Shown here piece after piece: positions 18,466 through 27,761 of a DNA stretch of 64,000 bases (position 1 is the stretch's first letter; each line of letters begins with the position of its first letter). The notes under the pieces are model-generated. The model saw only the letters and a list, made by a program, of their open reading frames with translations. It was not told where the DNA came from and did no database searches. The translations under genes and the position numbers were made by a program. Where the stretch lies: positions 372,001 to 436,000 of the forward strand of contig OZ242280.1 of assembly GCA_965207345.1 (NCBI GenBank). Direction: 5' to 3'. This DNA comes from G965207345 sp965207345. GTDB lineage: Bacteria > Pseudomonadota > Gammaproteobacteria > PS1 > Pseudothioglobaceae.

Positions 18466-20334
18466 TTACTTATTTTCTTTCTTATCTTTTTTCTTATCAT
18501 CATCAACAAGATGATAAACAGGTGCTTTTTCCATTTCCCATTTGCCAGTTTTTGGATCACGGCGCGATACGGTCAAGCAATGCCAATTCTTGTCATCAAG
18601 TTTCATATGATCTCCGCGATAATAATAGCCCGGCCAACGCGTTTCCTTACGAAATAGTGTATGTTGTGCAACAGATTCTGAAGTAAGATGACGGTGTTTC
18701 AACTCCCATGTGCGCATCAGTTGATGAATATCTTCAGCACCAATATGCTCTAGGTCTTCTGCAAATATGTCCAACAGTTCTATACCGCGTTTAAGCAAAT
18801 TCTCATTGGTCATATAGTTTACGCTGATGCCGCCAATATATTCATCCATTATTTTTTCAAGACGTTGTAAGCCTTGAATTGGTAGTAAGTAGCTTGGTGA
18901 AACAGTGCCTGCAACGATTTCATTACGACCCACTGCATAGTTTTCTAACGGCTGATAGATGACCTTTTTTAAATCTTTAAGTTTTTTGTCTGATACACTA
19001 ATATTATCAGCACGTCCATCGTTAATGTAATTCACCGCAGCTTTTGCAGCAAGACGACCTTCTGTAAATGAGCCTGAAGAAAATTTATGTGCTGTGCCAC
19101 CCACAGCATCGCCAGCACCAAAAAGGCCATCAATTGTCATCATACGGTTATATCCCCAGAAATATTCAGACGGAGACAGGTCTTCTGGCCCACTCACCCA
19201 AGCACCCGAACAAGTTGCATGAGAACCCATAACATAAGGTTCAGATGTTGTTAGTTCAGGATTGGTATATTTTGGGTCAATATTTTGAGATGCCCAAACA
19301 ACGGCCTGACCGATAGTCATACCTAGAAAATTTTCCCAACCTATCTCTTCTAAATGAGGGTCTTGGAAAGCCTCCATAGTGGCCATGTGAATAGGTCCCC
19401 TACCAGCTTTAACTTCTTCAATAAATGCATGATTACGCAAACAAGTCGGGGTTGGCGTATGGTCAATATATTCACCTACAATTGCTTTAGTATGGTCATA
19501 CCACTTAGATTCGTACTCTTCACCATAGGTATTTTGGGTGTAAGTTTTAAGATGCAAGAAGTAAGCTCCTACTGGTCCATAACCGTCTTTAAATCGTGCT
19601 AGAACTATACGATTTTCCATTTGGGTCATTTTGGCACCAGCCGCAATAGGTAAAGCATAAGCCGAACCACTGCTCCACGGAGCATACCAAGTTCTTCCCA
19701 TACCCTCACCCACAGAACGAGGTTTAAAAATATGTGAGGCACCGCCAGCGCTGACAATCACAGCCTTAGCTCTAAAAACATGATAGTCGCCCGTGCGACA
19801 ATTAAAACCTACAGCACCAGCAACTCTGTTTTCATGGCTTTCATCCATTAATAGGTGAGTCACCATAATTCTATTATAAATTTTATCAGCAGACTTACGC
19901 GCCGCTTCAGCAACAATTGGTTTATAGCTTTCACCATGAATCATAATCTGCCATTTACCCTCTCGTTGGTAACGGCCAGTTTTCTTGTCGCGCATAAAAG
20001 GCAATCCCCATTCTTCAAATTTATGCACTGCAGAATCCACATGACGTGCCATATCATAGGCTAAATCTTCACGCACCATACCCATTAAGTCATTACGTGC
20101 ATAACGCACATGGTCCTCAGGTTGATTTTCATCCCACTGCATACCCATATAGCAGTTGATGGCATAAAGTCCTTGAGCAACTGCTCCACTACGATTAATA
20201 TTAGCTTTTTCAGCGACGACAATCTTCATATCGCGCCCCCAATATCTAGCCTCGTATGCAGCACCAGTGCCCGCCATACCACCACCAACAACTAAAATAT
20301 CACAATCTTCGTAAACTGTTTTAATTTTACCCAT
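18466..20334 (-). CDS. aprA: Adenylylsulfate (APS) reductase alpha subunit
   Basis: FAD-containing catalytic subunit that, in sulfur oxidisers, joins sulfite and AMP into APS and releases two electrons. The N-terminal FAD fold is LVVGGGMAGTGAAYEA at about 14-29. Conserved AprA segments include SGAVAQGLYAINCYMG near 48, a GGASHIFKPRSVGEG stretch, HAFIEEVKAGRGPIHM and GLFGAGDAVGGTAHKFSSGS. The 622 residues are right for the family. The ATG overlaps the aprB stop in a TAATG arrangement, indicating translational coupling. Direction (oxidative) is inferred from the AprM neighbour and organism type rather than read from the sequence. Confidence 0.97.
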   Translation of the reverse strand: MGKIKTVYEDCDILVVGGGMAGTGAAYEARYWGRDMKIVVAEKANINRSGAVAQGLYAINCYMGMQWDENQPEDHVRYARNDLMGMVREDLAYDMARHVDSAVHKFEEWGLPFMRDKKTGRYQREGKWQIMIHGESYKPIVAEAARKSADKIYNRIMVTHLLMDESHENRVAGAVGFNCRTGDYHVFRAKAVIVSAGGASHIFKPRSVGEGMGRTWYAPWSSGSAYALPIAAGAKMTQMENRIVLARFKDGYGPVGAYFLHLKTYTQNTYGEEYESKWYDHTKAIVGEYIDHTPTPTCLRNHAFIEEVKAGRGPIHMATMEAFQDPHLEEIGWENFLGMTIGQAVVWASQNIDPKYTNPELTTSEPYVMGSHATCSGAWVSGPEDLSPSEYFWGYNRMMTIDGLFGAGDAVGGTAHKFSSGSFTEGRLAAKAAVNYINDGRADNISVSDKKLKDLKKVIYQPLENYAVGRNEIVAGTVSPSYLLPIQGLQRLEKIMDEYIGGISVNYMTNENLLKRGIELLDIFAEDLEHIGAEDIHQLMRTWELKHRHLTSESVAQHTLFRKETRWPGYYYRGDHMKLDDKNWHCLTVSRRDPKTGKWEMEKAPVYHLVDDDKKKDKKENK

Positions 20335-20804
20335 TAATAATACACTCCCTCTCTAAGTGTTAAGTTTTTCATAACTGGTAGCCCATCATCAACATTAAGC
20401 GCATCTGGTTCATGACAAAGTAATTGATTTTGAAACTCATCTTTACCAGGCATTGGTAAATCACTCAATTTTGGAATATGTTTTCCCCACGGCTTAGTGG
20501 TAATAGGCGAAAGGAAATTTTTTTCACGGCCATCTCTAAATTTAATCTTCCAAGAAATAGTGCCCTTTTCCTCTTCACGAAGCACGCGAACGCTATGACC
20601 CAAAGGAGCAAAATCAGCATATCCACGTACATCAATAGCATTTTGTGGGCAAGCTTTTACGCAGGCGTAGCACTCCCAGCACATATTGGGCTCAATGTTG
20701 TAGGCACGGCGATAGGTTGTGTCAATGTGCATAATGTCAGATGGACAAATGTCAACACAATGTCCACAGCCATCACAACGGGTCATATATACAAATGTCG
20801 GCAT
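20334..20804 (-). CDS. aprB: Adenylylsulfate (APS) reductase beta subunit, ferredoxin-like
   Basis: Electron-transfer partner of AprA carrying two [4Fe-4S] clusters. The cluster motifs are CDGCGHCVDICPSD at 10-23 and CWECYACVKACPQ at 42-54. The C-terminal half is the AprB-specific tail that wraps around AprA. The 156 residues are normal. It overlaps aprA by one base and lies 37 bp after aprM, giving the order aprM-aprB-aprA along the transcript. Confidence 0.97.
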   Translation of the reverse strand: MPTFVYMTRCDGCGHCVDICPSDIMHIDTTYRRAYNIEPNMCWECYACVKACPQNAIDVRGYADFAPLGHSVRVLREEEKGTISWKIKFRDGREKNFLSPITTKPWGKHIPKLSDLPMPGKDEFQNQLLCHEPDALNVDDGLPVMKNLTLREGVYY

Positions 20805-20841
20805 ATTTATCTCCCCTGTTTTTCAGTTTATTAAATCAATT

Positions 20842-21636
20842 TTAGTAGTGTAGTGGCGCTTCACGCTTGATGCCAAGACCAAATTTTTCTGGCTTATCTG
20901 CTGGTTTTGGCAAGTTCTCTCTGGAACCATCTGCCTCAGTCATACGCCTTTGAAAAGCTGCCACTGGTTTAAAGAACATATGAGCAAATTTAGACCATAG
21001 CACTCCTGCAAATAACACAGTGCTAGAAAAGACAAACAAACCGAAAAATAAAGTCGCCCAGAATGCACCACCTGTAGATTGTAAATAAGACCAAATCAGA
21101 GCAAAAGTTGAGGTAGCCATCAACGAAAGACTAAATAAATCAGCACGCACAACACGATACCACTTATTTCCTTCAACAGCCATATCCACACGGATGAAAA
21201 ACCAGAACCAGTAAACACCACCAGTCAGCATCAATCCGCTTATATGCCACAATTGCGGCAAAATAGTAGATGCTACCATCTCTGTGGCGGGCAGACTAAA
21301 AATCATAATAATCGTGGTTGCTACGAAAATAACGAAACCGTACATAGTCAAAAGGTGGGCAGCTCTACGCTTAGTGTTGCAGAATTCAGCAGAGGTTAAC
21401 ACATCTTCTGTAACTGTCTTAAGTGCAATCAATGCCTTTTCGCCACCGCTAACTTTCCTGGTTGCATTTTCTTTTAACTTTTTTGAATTTCCAAAAAAGT
21501 ACTTGGCACTTTTTTTATGAATCATGTCAAGCACTACGCCCCCGACAACCAACAATAACATCGTAAGTACGTAACCCTGCATTGCAATGGGTGGTATAAA
21601 TTCCAAAAGCTGGGCAAATGGATTGACAGTAATCAT
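20842..21636 (-). CDS. aprM: AprM, putative membrane anchor of APS reductase
   Basis: A 264-residue integral membrane protein with about five hydrophobic segments (roughly 17-38, 94-116, 128-150, 166-186 and 192-216). Histidines in AAHLLTMYG, LWHISG and FAHMFFKP could bind haem as in NarI- or DsrM-like proteins. AprM is known from sulfur oxidisers that lack QmoABC, where it is thought to pass electrons from AprBA to the quinone pool. Its place directly upstream of aprB fits. The 181 bp before it (21637-21817) separates it from sat and may hold the apr promoter, but I see no clear sigma-70 match. Confidence 0.9.
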   Translation of the reverse strand: MITVNPFAQLLEFIPPIAMQGYVLTMLLLVVGGVVLDMIHKKSAKYFFGNSKKLKENATRKVSGGEKALIALKTVTEDVLTSAEFCNTKRRAAHLLTMYGFVIFVATTIIMIFSLPATEMVASTILPQLWHISGLMLTGGVYWFWFFIRVDMAVEGNKWYRVVRADLFSLSLMATSTFALIWSYLQSTGGAFWATLFFGLFVFSSTVLFAGVLWSKFAHMFFKPVAAFQRRMTEADGSRENLPKPADKPEKFGLGIKREAPLHY

Positions 21637-21817
21637 AGACGTGATTCTCCTTCAATTAAATTTAAGCGCAAATTAAATCATTATTGGCAATTTTATACTT
21701 CAATTCCAACATAATTATATGCCAATTTTTTCATTTTATACGTACCAAGGCCTGCATTATACTTATAAAAAAAAATTGCTACAACAAAAATAAACAATTT
21801 TACTGTGTCAGTATAGA

Positions 21818-23071
21818 TTATTTAGCAGAATGTCCTGATAATTCCACTTTAATGTTTCCATCATCTTTTAAATTGCCATAATACTTGTGCAGTACAGACA
21901 ATACTTCTGGGCGTGAAAAATGCTCAGGCACTTCTAAATTTTCACTCAACATATATCTTAACTTAGTGCCCGACAGTAGTAATCTATCTTCTTCTTTGTG
22001 TGGACAAGTTTTCATGCTTGCCATGCTATCGCAACTATAACACCAAAAGGTCCAATCAATTCTAAGTGCTTTGGTTTCTAAGGTATTTTCTGGAATTTCA
22101 TCAAAAATATGATGTGCATCAAAAGGCCCATAATAATCTCCAACCCCAGCATGGTCGCGACCAACAATGAGATGGGAGCAACCATAGTTTTGTCTAAATA
22201 ACGCGTGAAGAAGCGCCTCTCTAGGCCCTGCATAACGCATATCAAGCGGATAGCCTGATTGTAATATAGTGTCTTTAACAAAATAATTTTCTATTAATTT
22301 TGCAATAGCCTGACTACGCACTTTAGCAGGAATATCGCCTGGTTTTAATTTTCCAAGCAATGAATGTATCATTACGCCATCGCTAATCTCCAACGCAACT
22401 TTTACCAAATATTCATGTGCACGATGCATGGGATTGCGCGTCTGAAATGCAGTAATTGTCTGCCAGCCCTTTGACGCAAAGTAAGAACGTGTTTGTGCAG
22501 GCGTCATATATAAATCACCATACCAATCTGGAAATACACCTTGAGATAAAACTTTAATTGGTCCAGCCAAGTTTACATCACCTTGTTTCATCACCATTTT
22601 CACGCCTGGATGTTTTTCATCGGTTGTCTTATAAACCTCTCTGCATTCGTGTATCTTATCAATATTATATTTTTCTGTCACCAACATAGTTGCTATAATT
22701 TTACGGTCTTCGTCATTAATAAGTGCTACCTCATCGCCATCAGATATGCTACCCGCCTTTTCACTATTGACAGATAGCGTGATGGGAATTGGCCAAAATA
22801 AGCCATTTGACATGGTCATATCATCGCAAACGCCTTGCCAGTCAGATTTATTCATAAAGCCGTCAAGCGGTGTAAAACCACCGATACCCATCATAATAAC
22901 ATCACCAACCTCTCGTGAGCTAAGATTAATTTTAGCCAGTTTTTTAGATTTTTCTAATTCTAGGCGTGCTTTATCTCCAGTAAGCAGTAATGGCTTTAAC
23001 TGCTTTGCACCATGCGGATTTACTAACCTCATTAAATTATTTTTCTCCACTACATTTTGCACAATTTTCAT
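21818..23071 (-). CDS. sat: ATP sulfurylase, dissimilatory type
   Basis: Converts APS and PPi to ATP and sulfate in sulfur oxidisers, the energy-conserving last step of sulfite oxidation. The active-site motifs are [13 protein letters not shown] near 212 and [20 protein letters not shown] near 305. A Cys-Cys-Cys-His group, CYSC...CPH near 346-360, matches the zinc site known in bacterial and archaeal Sat. Length 417. The ATG at 23071 has its AGG too close to be a good RBS. The internal ATG at residue 14 ([12 protein letters not shown]), preceded by GGAG 12 bases up, aligns well with the family N-terminus and is an alternative. It is on the same strand as aprMBA, 181 bp upstream. Confidence 0.96.
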   Translation of the reverse strand: MKIVQNVVEKNNLMRLVNPHGAKQLKPLLLTGDKARLELEKSKKLAKINLSSREVGDVIMMGIGGFTPLDGFMNKSDWQGVCDDMTMSNGLFWPIPITLSVNSEKAGSISDGDEVALINDEDRKIIATMLVTEKYNIDKIHECREVYKTTDEKHPGVKMVMKQGDVNLAGPIKVLSQGVFPDWYGDLYMTPAQTRSYFASKGWQTITAFQTRNPMHRAHEYLVKVALEISDGVMIHSLLGKLKPGDIPAKVRSQAIAKLIENYFVKDTILQSGYPLDMRYAGPREALLHALFRQNYGCSHLIVGRDHAGVGDYYGPFDAHHIFDEIPENTLETKALRIDWTFWCYSCDSMASMKTCPHKEEDRLLLSGTKLRYMLSENLEVPEHFSRPEVLSVLHKYYGNLKDDGNIKVELSGHSAK

Positions 23072-23108
23072 CCTATTTTAACAATTAAACGCAAAGGGCG
23101 TGCATTTT

Positions 23109-23128
23109 ACACCTTTTTAAAAAAGTGT
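23109..23128. promoter_or_regulatory. Imperfect palindrome upstream of sat
   Basis: The 20 bp from ACACC to AGTGT is its own reverse complement except for one mismatched pair. It lies 38 bp before the sat start, in the 287 bp gap shared with the divergent doxX gene. It could be an operator or simply a hairpin in the sat leader. No regulator can be named. Confidence 0.35.
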
Positions 23129-23299
23129 ATATTCTTTTGCGTGCAAAAATGCGATTTGTCAATGCCATATATCAAAAAAGTTGCGGAGTTAGAACAAAAA
23201 AGAATTGAATCTTGATTTAAAATGTTACAATGCTACACCTGATTTCATTAATTAAATTTTTCGAGGCATATTTTCTAAAAAATGGTACGTTCTTAGTAT

Positions 23300-23313
23300 T
23301 TGCGCTAGTGCAA
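23300..23313. promoter_or_regulatory. 14 bp near-palindrome upstream of doxX
   Basis: TTGCGCTAGTGCAA is palindromic except for one pair and lies 46 bp before the doxX ATG, where a repressor or activator could act. Function unknown. Confidence 0.3.
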
Positions 23314-23358
23314 TTTTAAGAAGTTAGAAAAATAGGCTTTATTTTTTTGGAGGTATGT

Positions 23359-23751
23359 ATGTTAAACGCATTACATCAAAATCCGCTTATTATGCTTGTT
23401 GGACGAATTTGTTTGGCATTGATTTATTTTTTGGGTGGACTTTCTTTATTAAAAGGTAGTGTGCCTGTTGATTTTGCTGCAATCAAAGGTATTCCTGAAA
23501 TTTTGGTGTGGCTTGCTTTTACTGTTAAATTATTAGGCGGACTGATGATTATCATTGGTTACAAGACACGCCTTGCCGCACTCGCTCTTAGTATTTTTAC
23601 TGTATTTACTGCATTTATTTTTCACGATATTATGGGTGCAGTTTTCTTAAAAGAAATCGCAATGATTGGCGGTTTATTATTGCTCGTTGCTGTTGGTGCA
23701 GGCAAATTCAGTCTGGATTCAAAATTAAACAAGAATTTAAATACTATGTAA
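23359..23751 (+). CDS. DoxX family membrane protein
   Basis: A small inner-membrane protein of 130 residues with four hydrophobic helices (about 8-30, 45-66, 71-90 and 95-117). LVGRICLALIYFLGGLSLL and the glycine-rich KLLGGLMIIIGYKTRLAALAL match the DoxX family. Some DoxX proteins are linked to thiosulfate:quinone oxidoreductase or thiol redox stress, but this generic type is uncharacterised. I chose the ATG at 23359 because GGAGG lies 5 bases upstream; the frame is open from a TTG at 23347. It is divergent from sat. Confidence 0.85.
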   Translation: MLNALHQNPLIMLVGRICLALIYFLGGLSLLKGSVPVDFAAIKGIPEILVWLAFTVKLLGGLMIIIGYKTRLAALALSIFTVFTAFIFHDIMGAVFLKEIAMIGGLLLLVAVGAGKFSLDSKLNKNLNTM

Positions 23752-23810
23752 AGTGGTGATTTTTTTGAGAAAAGAAGAATTATTAAAAAAAAATAAAGCA
23801 GAGATGAATT

Positions 23811-24308
23811 ATGCCAGATAAAGCATTTGTTGCGATTTTAATGGGTTCAGATTCGGACCTACCAATTTTAGAAAACACAATTAAAATATTAAAATATTTT
23901 AGTGTTTCTTATGAACTGAGAATTGCCTCAGCACATCGCACACCGAATTTTACACATTCTTATGTTAAAAATGCTGAAGCACGCGGTTGTGCAGTTTTTG
24001 TTGCAGCAGCAGGGCTCGCAGCGCATTTAGCAGGCACGGTAGCAGCACACACGATTAAGCCTGTTATCGGAATTCCAATTGATGCGTCACTAGGTGGGCT
24101 AGATTCCTTGCTTTCAACAGCACAGATGCCGAGTGGTATTCCTGTTGCAACTGTTGCTATCGGTAGCACTGGTGCAAAAAATGCAGCATATTTAGCACTG
24201 CAAATACTAGCAGTTTATGATGAAGAACTACGCGATAAGTTACTTGCAGAACGCGAGCGAAACGCACAAGCAATTTTAGCAAAAAATGATATATTTAATT
24301 TGTCCTGA
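23811..24308 (+). CDS. purE: N5-carboxyaminoimidazole ribonucleotide mutase
   Basis: Class I PurE, moving the carboxyl group of N5-CAIR to give CAIR in purine synthesis. Active-site motifs are visible: MGSDSDLPI at 11-19 and ASAHRTPN near 43-50, with the catalytic His in SAHR, and [17 protein letters not shown] near 65-82. The 165 residues are normal. PurK is not adjacent. An ATG with GCAGAG upstream begins the gene. Confidence 0.96.
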   Translation: MPDKAFVAILMGSDSDLPILENTIKILKYFSVSYELRIASAHRTPNFTHSYVKNAEARGCAVFVAAAGLAAHLAGTVAAHTIKPVIGIPIDASLGGLDSLLSTAQMPSGIPVATVAIGSTGAKNAAYLALQILAVYDEELRDKLLAERERNAQAILAKNDIFNLS

Positions 24309-24346
24309 AAAAAAATTAGGCTAGGCGTATTTTTGCTATATTTCTC

Positions 24347-24901
24347 TTAATTTTTACAGGGAGAAAAAGATTTTCTATGTACTGATTCAATGATGCCAAA
24401 TTTTTTAATTGCTAGTCGGTGAGCCTTCGTTGCATAGCCCTTGTGTTTTGCAAAATTATATTGCGGATAGCATTTTTCTAAATTGAGCATTTGCTCATCA
24501 CGCGTTACTTTTGCCACAATAGAAGCAGCACTAATCACAGGATGAAGAATATCTCCTTTTATAACCGGGCGACAAAACTTAATATCTGGACAAATATTGC
24601 CATCAACCAATGCAATATCATAAGGCATTTTCAATAACAAAACAGCACGCTTCATTGCCATTAAGGCTGCCTTTAAAATATTAAACCTATCAATTTCTTC
24701 TGCACTTGCTTTGCCAATTGCAAAATAACATTTGTTTGTGATGTGTAAAAATAATTCAGCACGTTTTTTAGTACTAAGTTTTTTTGAATCAGTAATGTTC
24801 TTTAAAGCAAAATTCTCAGGCAAAATTACTGCAGCCGCAACAACTTCTCCGGCAAGCGCTCCTCTACCTGCCTCATCAATACCGACGATAATTTTTGCCA
24901 A
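24347..24901 (-). CDS. rnhB: Ribonuclease HII
   Basis: Removes ribonucleotides from DNA and RNA primers. GIDEAGRGALAGEVVAAAV at residues 7-25 supplies the first Asp and Glu. DSKKLS follows, then ALVDGN with the third acidic residue, and HPVISAASIVAKVTRDE with the fourth. The 184 residues fit bacterial RNase HII. It converges on purE, with 38 bp between the stops. Confidence 0.95.
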   Translation of the reverse strand: MAKIIVGIDEAGRGALAGEVVAAAVILPENFALKNITDSKKLSTKKRAELFLHITNKCYFAIGKASAEEIDRFNILKAALMAMKRAVLLLKMPYDIALVDGNICPDIKFCRPVIKGDILHPVISAASIVAKVTRDEQMLNLEKCYPQYNFAKHKGYATKAHRLAIKKFGIIESVHRKSFSPCKN

Positions 24902-24948
24902 TTTTTTACTATTGTCTTAATACAAAAAGAATTATTATTTTTCTGGAC

Positions 24949-25431
24949 CTAATTTGTGCTTTTTTTGCTCGGCGTTAATTTATTCTGAGTAAGTGTTTGA
25001 TTTAAATACGCATCCGCCTCATCGGTGTTTAAAATTTTATTTTTTGCATTTATGAGCTTAAACTCACTATCATTCCAACCTTTGATGCCAAGTGCGAGCG
25101 AGCGTACATGCTTAAAACCAAGTTGCTTCATCGTTAACGTCGCTAGCGCACTGCGCCTTCCTGAGCGACAAATCAGCACAATACTTTGCTTGCGACCATT
25201 TGCTAAGGCGGGAACAGTGTCATGGTAACCCCATTCACAAGCACTTTCTAAGACTCCCCTAGGAACATGAATAGCGTGTTTTATGTGCATCACATTAAAT
25301 TCATTTTGCTCGCGCACGTCAACAAGTAGCAGTGGTTTTTCCTGTGCCAACTCATCTACTAGGTCCCAAGGCATAAGCTCAGTTATTTGTGTTAAAGCCT
25401 TAGTAAACAGTGTTTGATAAGTTTCAGACAT
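24949..25431 (-). CDS. Cytoplasmic rhodanese-like protein
   Basis: Single-domain rhodanese of 160 residues without a signal peptide. The conserved LLVDVREQNEFNVMHIKHAIHVPRG block is at about 35-60, and the active-site loop ICRSGRRSALA carries the catalytic Cys near 88. The C-terminal 30 residues are a basic tail. It may handle sulfane sulfur in the cytoplasm, which would fit a sulfur oxidiser, but the donor and acceptor are unknown. It lies just downstream of a NarL-type regulator on the same strand. Confidence 0.85.
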   Translation of the reverse strand: MSETYQTLFTKALTQITELMPWDLVDELAQEKPLLLVDVREQNEFNVMHIKHAIHVPRGVLESACEWGYHDTVPALANGRKQSIVLICRSGRRSALATLTMKQLGFKHVRSLALGIKGWNDSEFKLINAKNKILNTDEADAYLNQTLTQNKLTPSKKSTN

Positions 25432-25451
25432 TATGTAAATTAAAAATATTA

Positions 25452-26120
25452 CTAGCTAGTTTTTGCAAAACGTGAAGCAAGATTATTTTTGCAAAAACTA
25501 TTTTCAATAAGCATTATCGCAACCTCTACCCTAGAATGCAACTGAAATTTTCTTAAAATCGCCTTAACATGTAATTTGACTGTACCATCTGAAATATTTA
25601 ATTCGCATGCGATACGTTTGTTATTAAGTCCACTTGCGATGAGACAAGCTACCTCTTTTTCTTTAGGCGTTAGTTTGTCAAAAATATTTTGTTTGCCATA
25701 AAGTTTGTCCTTTAAAATTTTAGCAAGTAAATGAGTCATTTCTTTTGCGACAATGATTTTGCCGCTAAGCACATCATCAAGTGCGCTTACTAGTTCTTCT
25801 GGCTTCATATCTTTAAGCAGATAAGCTTGTGCACCTGCTTGCAAAGCGTTCTTTAAATCTTTTTCATCATGGCTAGTAGTTAAAATTACAATGGGCGCGT
25901 TGGAAATATTTTTTGTTTTAATTTGGGTAAGCACTTCCAACCCAGACATGCGTGGCATACGCATATCTATCAAGATAATATCCACTTTATGATGAGATAG
26001 ATCTAGCAAACCTTGTGCGTCATTAGTAAATGTAACAACTTCAATATGGTGCCTGCCAAGGAGTGCAGTGAGTCCTTCTCTAAATAAACGATGATCATCA
26101 ATTACAGCAATTTTCATCAT
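25452..26120 (-). CDS. NarL/FixJ-type response regulator
   Basis: A 222-residue two-domain regulator. The receiver domain (1-120) has the acidic pair DD near residues 8-9, the phospho-acceptor Asp52 in IILIDMRMPRMSG, and the Lys of LLKDMKPEEL near 105. A LuxR-type helix-turn-helix follows (LTPKEKEVACLIASGLNNKRIACELNISDGTVKLHVKAILRK without interruption near 148-190). It is 27 bp downstream of the histidine kinase gene, so the two form a cognate pair. Targets are unknown; the NarL resemblance suggests respiration or redox control. Confidence 0.92.
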   Translation of the reverse strand: MMKIAVIDDHRLFREGLTALLGRHHIEVVTFTNDAQGLLDLSHHKVDIILIDMRMPRMSGLEVLTQIKTKNISNAPIVILTTSHDEKDLKNALQAGAQAYLLKDMKPEELVSALDDVLSGKIIVAKEMTHLLAKILKDKLYGKQNIFDKLTPKEKEVACLIASGLNNKRIACELNISDGTVKLHVKAILRKFQLHSRVEVAIMLIENSFCKNNLASRFAKTS

Positions 26121-26147
26121 ATGTTAGGTGAATGAAAAACAGAAAAA

Positions 26148-27626
26148 TTAGCACGCATGGTTCATATTTGAAAATTTTAGCATGATTTGTGTCCCTTCAC
26201 TAATTTCACTTTCAACACTGAGTGTTGCACCAATGCGCTCAGCCCTTTCCTTCATAATCTCAAATCCAAGGCTAAAGCCACTATGACTATCAATATTTTT
26301 GCTATCAAAACCCACTCCATCATCTTCAATTATTAAATGTTGCTGCGAGACTAAAATTCTAATATTTTTTGCTTTTGCATGCTTTTTAGCATTTGTGAGC
26401 GCTTCTTTGACAATACGTAAGATCTGCACTTCTATCTCAGGTTTAACATCAATTTTATCTTTATGCTGCAAATAAACACTGATACACGACTCTGCCCTAA
26501 AGGCATGAACAAGATTCTCAATTGAAGCGTTAATACCTTTGGCATCTAGCGGTATACGAAAATGGTGCATTAAATGTCTAAGCTCAGTATGGGCTTGGTT
26601 AATGCCGTTTGCAATATCTTTTGCTTTATTTTGCGCTTCCGCTCTAGATCCATTTTTGATAATATCAAGCAACACTGAGGTTTGAAGATTTATGCTGTGC
26701 AAAACCTGTGATAGTGAATCGTGTATATCTTGCGATAAAAACAGGCGCTCTTGGTTTAGATACAGTCTCTGTCTGGCCATATCATTTTTTGCACGGTTAA
26801 GTGCCATAGCAAGATGCTCGCCAATTGCTTTTAATAGGGCACGCTCATCTTGAGTAAGCGAAGGTGTTTTATCAAAAAATAAACTGACAATGCCAAGCGG
26901 TTTATCGCCATCATGAAATGGAATAAAAATAGTGCCATATTTTGATTTTTGCTTGGTAGCAATGCCAACACATTTAGCACAAGTATGCACACTAAACTGC
27001 ACACGCACTTTAGGAGAAAGCGCTATATTTGTACATAAACACGCACCCTGGGTAATTTTTTTTTCTTGATTAATGTTATCAAGATTACCTTTAACATGCG
27101 CTAAATTTAAAAAATTTTCATCGTCTAATAAACGTATCACGCCTGCATTAGCATCTGTTATACCCATAAATATTTGCAAGAAGTATGTCAGCAATTCCTT
27201 GCTGCCACGCATTGTATTTAAGTTTGCAGAAATATTATATAAGGTCTCTAATAAACTTGATTTTGCAGTGAGACGCTCTATTTGTTTTTTGAGAACATTT
27301 TCCATATCGTCGTATAAATTTTGTTCTTCATCTAATAAATGATTAGCTGCCTGACTAATGGCGTGAAGTGATGATTTTTGAACACTAGGCGGACTGCTTA
27401 AATCTTGATTCTTTTCATAGCGCACAAACCAATTTTCTAAAAGAGATAGAGGCAATATAAAATCTTTATAAATAAAATAAAATACTAATATAGCGCACAT
27501 CAATAGCAACAAAATACTAATAGACATATATTTATTTTCTATAAATAAAGCCATCACAAATAAAGTGCTGATGGCAAAGATAAGTATTAGATATAAAACC
27601 AAGTTAGTGCGAATATTCATAATCAT
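26148..27626 (-). CDS. NarX-like sensor histidine kinase without a periplasmic domain
   Basis: A 492-residue HisKA_3 kinase. Two membrane helices (about 9-27 and 32-50) are separated by only a few residues, so the periplasmic nitrate-binding domain of NarX is absent. A HAMP-like linker is followed by a GAF domain (about 130-275) with several cysteines (GACLCTN, HTCAKC), reminiscent of the cysteine-bearing central module of NarX/NarQ. The phospho-His lies in QDIHDSLSQVLHS near 309, and the ATPase has IVKEALTNAKKHA and IEDDGVGFD. The signal is probably cytosolic, such as redox or a cofactor; this is inference. It is divergent from dsbD. Confidence 0.9.
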   Translation of the reverse strand: MIMNIRTNLVLYLILIFAISTLFVMALFIENKYMSISILLLLMCAILVFYFIYKDFILPLSLLENWFVRYEKNQDLSSPPSVQKSSLHAISQAANHLLDEEQNLYDDMENVLKKQIERLTAKSSLLETLYNISANLNTMRGSKELLTYFLQIFMGITDANAGVIRLLDDENFLNLAHVKGNLDNINQEKKITQGACLCTNIALSPKVRVQFSVHTCAKCVGIATKQKSKYGTIFIPFHDGDKPLGIVSLFFDKTPSLTQDERALLKAIGEHLAMALNRAKNDMARQRLYLNQERLFLSQDIHDSLSQVLHSINLQTSVLLDIIKNGSRAEAQNKAKDIANGINQAHTELRHLMHHFRIPLDAKGINASIENLVHAFRAESCISVYLQHKDKIDVKPEIEVQILRIVKEALTNAKKHAKAKNIRILVSQQHLIIEDDGVGFDSKNIDSHSGFSLGFEIMKERAERIGATLSVESEISEGTQIMLKFSNMNHAC

Positions 27627-27736
27627 GATTTATGTGTAAGACCATCTTTTAATAAGATTATTTAGCATTATAAATTGAAACACTATAAGATAAAGGTTGC
27701 TTAAATTGATGTTACTTATATACAAAAAATTTGGCG

Positions 27737-27742
27737 TATAAT
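27737..27742 (+). promoter_or_regulatory. -10 element of the dsbD promoter
   Basis: A perfect TATAAT preceded by GGCG lies 20 bp before the ATG. No good -35 is present at 16-18 bp, so it may depend on an activator. The same GCGTATAAT string occurs at 38174 before rimP. AGGGAG at 27751 is the dsbD ribosome binding site, 5 bases from the ATG. Confidence 0.5.
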
Positions 27743-27761
27743 GACCCTATAGGGAGTATTT

